DNA of 28,700 bases from an uncultured Lachnospiraceae bacterium. Lineage in GTDB: Bacteria > Bacillota > Clostridia > Lachnospirales > Lachnospiraceae. The stretch spans positions 1 to 28,700 of the forward strand of contig CAJUEY010000034.1 of NCBI GenBank assembly GCA_910585825.1. The letters run 5' to 3'. This document shows, in pieces, positions 1-5,777 of this stretch (the stretch's first letter is position 1; the number at the start of each line of letters is the position of its first letter). The notes under the pieces were generated by a model, which was not told the DNA's origin, made no database searches, and was given only the letters and a program-made list of their open reading frames with translations. Made by a program: the position numbers and the translations under genes.

Positions 1-14
1 TCATTACTATTTGT

Positions 15-34
15 GCCGCCAACTGAAAGGCGGC
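15..34 (+). other. short hairpin in the tyrS leader
   Basis: GCCGCC (15-20) and GGCGGC (29-34) form a perfect 6-bp stem with an 8-base loop, ending 15 bases before the chosen tyrS start. There is no T-run after it, so it is not a terminator as it stands. It could shape access to the ribosome binding site, or be the end of a longer leader cut off by the window edge. A tyrosine T-box would be common here in Firmicutes, but its conserved sequence is not visible. Confidence 0.35.
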
Positions 35-49
35 GGAATGGAGATTTAT

Positions 50-1276
50 ATGAAACTGTATGATGAATTAGTTGCTAGAGGATTGATTGCCCAGGTGACG
101 GATGAAGAAGAGATTAAAGAACTGATCAATGAAGGAAAAGCTGTATTTTATATCGGATTCGATCCGACAGCAGACAGTCTTCATGTAGGACATTTTATGG
201 CTCTTTGTTTGATGAAACGCCTTCAGATGGCAGGGAATAAGCCGATTGCATTAATCGGCGGCGGTACGGCAATGATCGGAGATCCATCGGGTCGGAGTGA
301 TATGCGGCAGATGATGACGACAGAGACGATTCAGCACAATTGTGATTGTTTCAAAAAACAGATGAGCCGTTTTATTGATTTTGGGGATGATAAGGCATTG
401 ATGGTCAATAATGCAGACTGGCTGTTAGATTTGAATTATGTGGATGTATTAAGAGAAGTGGGAGCACATTTTTCTGTAAACCGTATGCTGACAGCAGAGT
501 GTTATAAACAGCGTATGGAAAAGGGATTGAGTTTTTTGGAATTTAACTACATGATCATGCAGAGTTATGATTTCTATACCTTATATCAGAAATACGGCTG
601 TAATATGCAGTTCGGCGGAGACGATCAGTGGAGCAATATGTTAGGTGGAACGGAATTGATCCGCCGTAAGCTGGGGAAAGATGCTTATGCCATGACGATT
701 AATCTGCTGTTGAATTCCGAAGGTAAGAAAATGGGTAAAACTCAGTCAGGAGCCGTATGGTTAGATCCCAATAAAACATCGCCTTTTGAATTTTATCAGT
801 ATTGGAGAAATGTATCAGATGCAGATGTATTAAAATGCATCAAAATGCTTACATTCCTTCCGTTAGAAGAAATTGAGGCAATGGAATCTTGGGAGGGAAG
901 CCAGCTGAACCGGGCAAAGGAGATTCTGGCATTTGAATTGACGAATCTGGTGCATGGAGAAGAAGAGGCGAAAAAAGCAGAAGAAGGCGCAAAAGCGTTA
1001 TTTTCCGGTGGAAATGCAGCGGACATGCCGATGGTAACGATTGGCAAAGAGAATTTGAGAGACGGCGCGATTGATATTTTAGGGCTTCTGGTAAGTTCCG
1101 GGCTTGCAGCGTCAAGAGCAGAGGCCAGACGGAACGTGGAACAGGGCGGTGTTGCTGTGAATGGAGAAAAAATAACGGATGTCCGCAAGACTTATACGCC
1201 GGAAGAGATTCTGGCGGATGATTTTGTGTTGAAACGGGGAAAGAAGAAATTTTGTAAGATTATTTTTGCAGAATAA
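50..1276 (+). CDS. tyrS: tyrosyl-tRNA synthetase
   Basis: Cytoplasmic class I synthetase that charges tRNA-Tyr with tyrosine using ATP. The protein is 408 residues, the usual length for bacterial TyrRS. Seen directly: FDPTADSLHVGH carrying the HIGH-type motif (HVGH, about residues 45-48), the KMSKS-type loop KMGKT near residue 227, the tyrosine-pocket segment FGGDDQWSNM, and a C-terminal S4-like RNA-binding region from about residue 345 (SRAEARRNVEQGGVAVNG). The ATG at 50 is preceded by GGAG with a 6-base gap and opens directly into the usual MKLYDELVARGL start. An in-frame ATG at 38 is possible but sits too close to the GGCGG run. No terminator is visible downstream; the next gene has its own promoter. 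Confidence 0.97.
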   Translation: MKLYDELVARGLIAQVTDEEEIKELINEGKAVFYIGFDPTADSLHVGHFMALCLMKRLQMAGNKPIALIGGGTAMIGDPSGRSDMRQMMTTETIQHNCDCFKKQMSRFIDFGDDKALMVNNADWLLDLNYVDVLREVGAHFSVNRMLTAECYKQRMEKGLSFLEFNYMIMQSYDFYTLYQKYGCNMQFGGDDQWSNMLGGTELIRRKLGKDAYAMTINLLLNSEGKKMGKTQSGAVWLDPNKTSPFEFYQYWRNVSDADVLKCIKMLTFLPLEEIEAMESWEGSQLNRAKEILAFELTNLVHGEEEAKKAEEGAKALFSGGNAADMPMVTIGKENLRDGAIDILGLLVSSGLAASRAEARRNVEQGGVAVNGEKITDVRKTYTPEEILADDFVLKRGKKKFCKIIFAE

Positions 1277-1340
1277 CCAAAATTTAACTCGTATTTTATA
1301 AAAATTTACTATTTTTAACCAAAAAACTCTTTATTCAATG

Positions 1341-1369
1341 CTGACAAATGCCGAAATACAACATATAAT
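1341..1369 (+). promoter_or_regulatory. sigma-A-type promoter for the coiled-coil gene
   Basis: CTGACA (1341-1346) and a perfect TATAAT (1364-1369) are separated by exactly 17 bases. This is 38 bases upstream of the ATG at 1408, with AGGAGGG at 1395-1401. It makes the downstream gene a separate transcription unit from tyrS. Confidence 0.65.
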
Positions 1370-1407
1370 TATATTTACAGGGACGTAAGGAATCAGGAGG
1401 GAACCGG

Positions 1408-2148
1408 ATGAAAATATATGATAGAGACAGAAGTTATGCAGAAGTCGGCAGAGCCAATGCGGACCGGCAGACAGATTCTAAGAGCAAGGAATTTCAGAAT
1501 CAGATTGCCGATGCCCAGAATCAGTTGAAGGATTTGGCGGCTGACAAGGAGCTGGGGGAAGACGAAAAAGAAAAGAAACGAAAAGAAATCCAGCAGCAAA
1601 TTAAGGAATTAAATAGCCGGCTCAGACAGCATCAGATCCAGATGCAGAAAGAGGAGCGGGAGAAAAGGGCAAATGCAGCAGTTACAGATGAAAAACAAGG
1701 GAGCGGAATAAAAGAAGAGACGAAAGAGACGTCGGTTAATGCCCAAACTTCTGTGAAAGCAATTCTTTCTGCAAATACAGCGATTGACCATGCCAGGAAA
1801 CATGGGAATATGAATCTGGAAATGGAAGGCCGGGTGCGCGTCCTTCAAAATGAAATCAAACAGGATATCCAATATGGTAAGAATACAGAGCAAAAGCAAA
1901 AAGAGTTAGAAAAGCTGGAAAAGAAAGCGGTGAAAGTTAAGGGAGCGAAGATGAGCTATCTTGCCAGTGCTTCTAGGGAGATGAAACGGGCTGCAGAGAC
2001 GGAGAAAGAAGCAGATCGTACTTTCAAGAAAAAGAAACAGGCCGAGTTTGTGAATCCGGCAGCAGCTCCAGGTAATTTTTCTGCAAATAGAAAAACCAAT
2101 ATATATATTCAGGGCAATATGTTTTCACATGTGGATTTTCATTTCTGA
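1408..2148 (+). CDS. coiled-coil protein of unknown function (FlxA-like pattern)
   Basis: A 246-residue, very hydrophilic protein rich in Lys, Glu and Gln. Residues about 23-90 and 140-215 have the heptad-like character of coiled coils (for example ELGEDEKEKKRKEIQQQIKE). There is no signal peptide, membrane segment or cysteine motif, so it is probably cytoplasmic. The middle contains a distinct less-charged patch, SVKAILSANTAIDHARKHGN. I do not recognise a catalytic domain. The N-terminal half resembles the FlxA-like proteins often annotated in clostridia, but that family has no firm function and the match is from memory. The ribosome binding site AGGAGGG lies 6 bases before the ATG. The gene is monocistronic, with its own promoter upstream and a strong hairpin terminator after it. 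Confidence 0.8.
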   Translation: MKIYDRDRSYAEVGRANADRQTDSKSKEFQNQIADAQNQLKDLAADKELGEDEKEKKRKEIQQQIKELNSRLRQHQIQMQKEEREKRANAAVTDEKQGSGIKEETKETSVNAQTSVKAILSANTAIDHARKHGNMNLEMEGRVRVLQNEIKQDIQYGKNTEQKQKELEKLEKKAVKVKGAKMSYLASASREMKRAAETEKEADRTFKKKKQAEFVNPAAAPGNFSANRKTNIYIQGNMFSHVDFHF

Positions 2149-2164
2149 TCGTCAGGATCATGTT

Positions 2165-2188
2165 TGAAAATCAAAAGACTGATTTTCA
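2165..2188 (+). other. 9-bp hairpin after the coiled-coil gene
   Basis: TGAAAATCA (2165-2173), a 6-base loop, and TGATTTTCA (2180-2188) form a perfect inverted repeat 16 bases after the stop codon. No T-run follows, and the real terminator lies at 2214-2251. The leading TGTTTGAAAAT (2161-2171) recurs at 28655-28665, where it also heads a hairpin, so this may be a short dispersed repeat. Confidence 0.5.
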
Positions 2189-2213
2189 GGGGTATATCAT
2201 ATTGGGATACAGG

Positions 2214-2251
2214 AAAGGTTGAAAAAATATTACATTTTTTCAACCTTTTTT
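2214..2251 (+). terminator. intrinsic terminator of the coiled-coil gene
   Basis: AAAGGTTGAAAAAA (2214-2227) pairs perfectly over 14 bases with 2235-2248 around a 7-base loop. On the plus strand the stem runs into six T (2246-2251), which suits termination of the upstream gene. The same DNA encodes the last codons and stop of the convergent alarmone synthetase (stop 2230-2232). On the minus strand the T-run is short, so it is a poorer terminator in that direction. Confidence 0.8.
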
Positions 2252-2757
2252 CGCAGTTCTAACATTTGCTCATCCATTTTGCTGATTACAGCTGAATAAT
2301 TTTTTAAATCTGTTTCTGCCCGTTTTATCTCTTCGGGATCTTTTTTATAACAGATATGATTATCCACACCAGCCCAGAAATCCATTGCAACGGTGCGAAT
2401 TTGAATTTCCACCCGCTGGTATTCGGTATCAGTATTATAAATGAGAGGAATGTCCATAATTAAATGCAGGCTTTGATATCCGCTTTTTTTGGGAGTTTTG
2501 ATATAATCTTTTTCTTTGATTAACAGAAGATCTTTCTGCTGTTTTAAAATTTCTGCAATTTTATAGACATCGTCGCTGTAAAGGCATACAATACGGATTC
2601 CGATAATATCATTTAATTTGGATATAGCATTTTCAAATGTAGGTGTATAGCCTTTTTTTATTAATTTTCGAGCTATACTGTCTGCATGTTTGATGCGGTG
2701 CTCTACTTTTTGCATGACGGTTCGATTGTATTTGGAAGACAGCTTGAAATCAATCAT
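2230..2757 (-). CDS. small RelA/SpoT-type (p)ppGpp synthetase, start codon in doubt
   Basis: Synthetase-only alarmone enzyme of the small YjbM/YwaC type, which transfers pyrophosphate from ATP to GTP or GDP to make the stringent-response messenger. Visible family blocks are RIKHADSIARKLIKKG, the DIIGIRIVCLY strand, the substrate region KTPKKSGYQSLHLI, and EIQIRTVAMDFWA. There is no HD hydrolase domain. From the ATG at 2757 the protein is 175 residues, but that start has no ribosome binding site and removes the family's N-terminal helices. The frame stays open upstream and those residues look genuine (see 2758-2844), giving a natural length near 204. It is convergent to the coiled-coil gene and divergent from the phosphate symporter. 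The synthetase function is secure; the start is not. Confidence 0.88.
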   Translation of the reverse strand: MIDFKLSSKYNRTVMQKVEHRIKHADSIARKLIKKGYTPTFENAISKLNDIIGIRIVCLYSDDVYKIAEILKQQKDLLLIKEKDYIKTPKKSGYQSLHLIMDIPLIYNTDTEYQRVEIQIRTVAMDFWAGVDNHICYKKDPEEIKRAETDLKNYSAVISKMDEQMLELRKKVEKM

Positions 2758-2844
2758 TTTAAGTTTAAATGAAACGTATTGAATAGCCCAATTTTTCTTT
2801 AACAGAAATTCCGGTTCGGATAATGCGTGATTTATGGTATCTAT
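2758..2844 (-). other. conserved N-terminal extension of the alarmone synthetase, opening at ATA
   Basis: In frame with the gene, these 29 codons read from an ATA through DTINHALSEPEFLLKKNWA and QYVSFKLK into the annotated MIDFKLSSKY. They resemble the usual N-terminus of clostridial small alarmone synthetases. Upstream of the ATA, the minus strand carries a purine-rich ribosome binding site, AGGAAGAGG, 4 bases away. Between the in-frame stop at 2893-2895 and 2757 there is no ATG, GTG or TTG. I infer that an ATG changed to ATA at 2842-2844, or that ATA is used as a weak start. Confidence 0.6.
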
Positions 2845-3006
2845 AGGTCCTCTTCCTTTCCTTTTCTTAATTTTGCTGCTGAAATATATATGCTATTCGG
2901 ATATGACAGTTCCTGGGGAGAAGTCTCTTTAGAAATATGAAAATTTAGCCCCACTATTATATTTATGCAGAAATTTGAAAATAATGAGTACAATAAGAAT
3001 TATTTT

Positions 3007-3015
3007 TGGTATAAT
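3007..3015 (+). promoter_or_regulatory. extended -10 promoter for the phosphate symporter
   Basis: TGGTATAAT at 3007-3015 is a TGn-extended perfect -10 box. No good -35 box sits 17 bases upstream, which is tolerable for extended -10 promoters. The start codon lies 45 bases downstream at 3061. Confidence 0.5.
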
Positions 3016-3060
3016 CGAAAAAGAAAACAGTTTATGAAAAATACACAAGGAGGATGGAGT

Positions 3061-4848
3061 ATGGATCTTTTTGGAGTATTAACGCTGGTGGGAGGATTGG
3101 CGCTGTTTTTGTATGGGATGAGTGTAATGGGCGGCGGCTTGGAAAAAATATCCGGAGGAAAGCTGGAATTATTTTTGGAACGGCTGACATCAAATCCTAT
3201 CAAAGCAGTGTCTCTTGGAGCTTTGGTTACTGCAGTGATTCAGTCGTCTTCGGCAACGACTGTTATGGTAGTCGGGTTTGTAAATTCCGGTATTATGAAA
3301 TTATCCCAGGCAATTGGAATTATTATGGGAGCTAACGTAGGTACAACAATTACATCCTGGATTTTAAGTTTGACAGGGATTCAAAGCGGCAATATTTTGG
3401 TACGTCTGTTGAAACCGTCTTCGTTTTCACCGGTATTGGCTTTGATCGGCATTATCTTGTTTCTGTCTGGCAAAAACAACAAGAAAAAGGATATTGGAGA
3501 AATTTTACTGGGATTTGCTGTTTTGATGTTTGGAATGGAGACGATGAGCGATGCAGTAAAACCTTTGGCAGATGTGCCGGAGTTTACAAATCTGCTTACG
3601 GTATTTCAAAATCCTCTTTTAGGGATAGTAGTGGGAGCGGTTTTGACGGCTGTCATTCAATCCTCTTCTGCATCAGTGGGTATTCTGCAGGCATTGTCGG
3701 TAACGGGAGCTTTCACTTACAGCTCTGTCATACCGATTATTATGGGGCAGAACATTGGAACCTGTGTAACGGCAATGCTTTCTTCCATAGGGGCAAATAA
3801 AAATGCAAAACGGACAGCTTTTGTACATCTGTATTTTAATTTGATTGGTGCGGCTGTTTTTATGGTAGTTTATTTTGGACTGGATTTGTTTGTTGATTTT
3901 GGTTTTTCTGGCAGAACAGTAGGTACGGCAGGAATTGCACTGATTCACAGCGTGTTCAATATAGCGACCACCGTTATTTTGCTTCCCTTTATACATGGGT
4001 TGGAAAAGCTGGCATATCTGACGATTCCTGTTTCCGAGGAAGAAAAACTGCCGATTGAGGATAAAGAGTTTCAGATTCTGGATGAACGGTTTTTGCAGAC
4101 GCCGGGATTTGCAATTGAGCAATGCAGAAGTCTTGCAAATAAAATGGCAGAGATGACAAAGAAATGTTTTCTGACAGCAATGGAATCTTTCAACGGTTAT
4201 TCCATGGAATCGGTGCAAAATGTCATTGCATTGGAGGAAAAGATTGATCTTTATCAGGATAAGCTGGGCATTTATCTGACCAAATTAAACAGCCGGAATC
4301 TTGCGTATCAGGATAGCCAGAATGCTTCTATGCTGCTCCACTGCATTACGGATCTTGAGCGTATTTCCGATCATGCTGTCAATGTGGCGGAGTCTGCAAA
4401 AGAGATGCACAAACGAAAACTTACTTTTTCAAAAAAGGCAGAGGAGGAAATGCATCTATATAAAGCCGCGGTAGAAGATATTCTGAATCGTACTATCAGT
4501 GCATTTACGGAAGACGATGAAAAGAAAGCGCTTACAGTGGAACCTCTGGAGGAAGTAATTGATGAATTGAATAGAGACATCAAAAAACATCATATTAAGC
4601 GTTTGCGCAAAGGAAAATGTACAATAGAACTGGGGTTGATTTTGGCTGACATTGCAATGAACTATGAAAGGGTGGCGGATCATTGTTCCAATATTGCAGT
4701 TTATTTGATTCAGGAGCAGGATACGGCATTGGAGGCTCACAGTTATGTCAATGAGTTAAAGGAGGAAGATTCCTCATTTGAGAAACAGGTGAAAGAATTA
4801 GAAGAGAAATACAGTATCAGAAAAGCGGACAGGAAAAAAGCAGAATAA
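3061..4848 (+). CDS. Na+/phosphate symporter (NptA/PNaS family) with PhoU-like C-terminal domain
   Basis: Inner-membrane protein of 595 residues that by family imports inorganic phosphate with sodium. The first ~350 residues are hydrophobic membrane segments containing the inverted-repeat signature of the family: TAVIQSSSATTVMV near residue 57 and a second copy TAVIQSSSASVGIL near residue 198. Each is followed by a GANVGTT or GQNIGTC turn. Residues about 385-560 are soluble and helical and resemble PhoU (LHCITDLERISDHAVN and, later, ADIAMNYERVADHCSN, the paired E/D-R-D metal motifs). The ATG at 3061 has AAGGAGG 7 bases upstream; an earlier in-frame ATG at 3034 has no such site. It is transcribed alone from a probable extended -10 promoter. 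Confidence 0.93.
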   Translation: MDLFGVLTLVGGLALFLYGMSVMGGGLEKISGGKLELFLERLTSNPIKAVSLGALVTAVIQSSSATTVMVVGFVNSGIMKLSQAIGIIMGANVGTTITSWILSLTGIQSGNILVRLLKPSSFSPVLALIGIILFLSGKNNKKKDIGEILLGFAVLMFGMETMSDAVKPLADVPEFTNLLTVFQNPLLGIVVGAVLTAVIQSSSASVGILQALSVTGAFTYSSVIPIIMGQNIGTCVTAMLSSIGANKNAKRTAFVHLYFNLIGAAVFMVVYFGLDLFVDFGFSGRTVGTAGIALIHSVFNIATTVILLPFIHGLEKLAYLTIPVSEEEKLPIEDKEFQILDERFLQTPGFAIEQCRSLANKMAEMTKKCFLTAMESFNGYSMESVQNVIALEEKIDLYQDKLGIYLTKLNSRNLAYQDSQNASMLLHCITDLERISDHAVNVAESAKEMHKRKLTFSKKAEEEMHLYKAAVEDILNRTISAFTEDDEKKALTVEPLEEVIDELNRDIKKHHIKRLRKGKCTIELGLILADIAMNYERVADHCSNIAVYLIQEQDTALEAHSYVNELKEEDSSFEKQVKELEEKYSIRKADRKKAE

Positions 4849-4881
4849 TTTTAAAAAGCTGCATAAAAAATCTCGAATGTA

Positions 4882-4890
4882 TGATATAAT
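4882..4890 (+). promoter_or_regulatory. extended -10 promoter for the zinc-ribbon gene
   Basis: TGATATAAT (4882-4890) is a TGn-extended perfect TATAAT box; no good -35 box is seen. It predicts a transcript start near 4897, inside the 5' arm of the hairpin at 4894-4924. Confidence 0.5.
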
Positions 4891-4893
4891 GAA

Positions 4894-4946
4894 CACCAGA
4901 GTGTATTTGAAATACACTTCGGTGAGGAGAACATGCTTGTATGTTC
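4894..4946 (+). other. two hairpins at the 5' end of the zinc-ribbon mRNA
   Basis: The first hairpin, 4894-4924, has 13-base arms with 12 pairs and a single A-C mismatch; its core is GTGTAT, TTGAA, ATACAC. The second, 4929-4946, is GAACAT, six bases, ATGTTC. Both lie between the predicted transcript start and the ribosome binding site at 4972-4977. They could protect the 5' end of the RNA. No T-run follows, so they are not terminators. Confidence 0.45.
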
Positions 4947-4985
4947 GATAAGCGGAGCCGAATGATCAGGAAAGGAGAGCAGAGA

Positions 4986-5408
4986 ATGGAATTTTTTGAA
5001 AAACTAGGAGATACGATTGTAAATGTAGGTAAGGATGTAACCCAGAAAGCAAAAGATGTATCCGGAATTGCAAAATTAAAATTGGATATCAAATCAAAAG
5101 AGGATTTTATTAAAGAACAGTATATAGAGCTTGGAAAGATATATTATGAAATGCACAAGGATGAACCCACAGAAGAACAGGCGCATTTCGGCCAGATCAA
5201 AGAGGCATTAGAAGAAATTGAACGGATGAAACTGCAGATTTTGGAATTAAAGGGTGCAAGAAAATGTCCGGACTGCGGAGCAGAGGCAGCGGATACAGCG
5301 GAGTACTGCAGTGTCTGTGGAGCAAAGCTTACGGTTGTTATGGAAGAGAATGTTTCTGAAAAAACAGCAGATATAGATATCGAAATAGAGGAAGAAAAAG
5401 AGGTGTAA
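4986..5408 (+). CDS. coiled-coil zinc-ribbon protein, function unknown
   Basis: A 140-residue protein. Residues ~1-90 are helical and charged, with the look of a coiled coil (LKLDIKSKEDFIKEQYIEL). Then comes a compact double CxxC zinc ribbon, CPDCGAEAADTAEYCSVCG, followed by a very acidic tail ending EIEEEKEV. This layout is common in Firmicute proteins annotated only as zinc-ribbon domain proteins; the partner and role are unknown. The ATG at 4986 has AAGGAG 8 bases upstream. A longer reading from 4941 is rejected because it would run through the second 5' hairpin and lacks a ribosome binding site. No terminator follows before the metG promoter. Confidence 0.82.
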   Translation: MEFFEKLGDTIVNVGKDVTQKAKDVSGIAKLKLDIKSKEDFIKEQYIELGKIYYEMHKDEPTEEQAHFGQIKEALEEIERMKLQILELKGARKCPDCGAEAADTAEYCSVCGAKLTVVMEENVSEKTADIDIEIEEEKEV

Positions 5409-5417
5409 GGCAGTTTC

Positions 5418-5446
5418 TTGACAGAAAAAGCCAGGCATGTTAATCT
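5418..5446 (+). promoter_or_regulatory. promoter of the metG T-box leader
   Basis: A perfect TTGACA (5418-5423), a 17-base spacer, and TAATCT (5441-5446) preceded by TG, an extended -10. The predicted start, near 5453, is just before the conserved base of T-box stem I. Confidence 0.65.
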
Positions 5447-5454
5447 AAACAAGA

Positions 5455-5746
5455 TAAATGCGAAGAAAAAGAGAGTACATGAAAGGGAAGTTTACAGAGA
5501 ATTCTCCACGAATAACAGGGCTGAGAGGAGATAACGGAAGTTTTATGGAAGATGGCTTTGGAGCAGATGAAATGAACCGCAGGCATTGTGCGGATAAGTT
5601 CAGACAGGTCCGCCTGTTACAGCGGAAGCGTATAGCAGATGTTTTGCCGTACGCATTGAGGTCTGTGCCGTGAGGCATGGATGAATCGAAGTGGTAACAC
5701 GGGAATGATGTCTCGTCTTCAATTGGTTTGGAGACGGGACTTTTTT
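5455..5746 (+). promoter_or_regulatory. T-box riboswitch controlling metG (methionine specific)
   Basis: The leader carries the T-box core GTGGTAACACGGG at 5691-5703. The antiterminator can be drawn exactly: GAAG (5688-5691) with CTTC (5717-5720), a 7-base bulge TGGTAAC (5692-5698), and ACGGGA (5699-5704) with TCTCGT (5711-5716). The bulge tetrad TGGT pairs with an ACCA tRNA end, which fits the A73 of tRNA-Met. The stem I start AGAGAGTA is at 5470-5477. Specifier candidates are the ATG triplets at 5567-5569 and 5572-5574, in the expected place before the linker. Uncharged tRNA-Met would stabilise the antiterminator and let metG be transcribed. The specifier position is inferred; the T-box itself is clear. 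Confidence 0.9.
5710..5746 (+). terminator. T-box terminator before metG
   Basis: GTCTCGTCTTC (5710-5720) pairs with GGAGACGGGAC (5730-5740), 11 pairs including G-T wobbles, followed by six T (5741-5746). The left arm is shared with the antiterminator, so the two folds exclude each other as in a standard T-box switch. Confidence 0.85.
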
Positions 5747-5777
5747 GTGCAGAAGGATTAGCATAAAGGAGGAAACT

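Noticed and set aside
1277..1340. Possible terminator after tyrS
   Set aside because: The stretch is AT-rich but forms no convincing GC-bearing stem with a T-run.
3673..4218. Long minus-strand frame (181 codons) inside the phosphate symporter gene
   Set aside because: It is antisense to a clear membrane-protein gene, rich in Cys and His, with no ribosome binding site or homologous motif.
4941..4985. 15-residue N-terminal extension of the zinc-ribbon protein
   Set aside because: It would translate through a hairpin arm, and only the ATG at 4986 has a properly spaced AAGGAG.
5458..5673. Open frame of 71 codons in front of metG
   Set aside because: It lies wholly within the T-box leader, whose stems explain the sequence; it has no ribosome binding site and no protein-like features.
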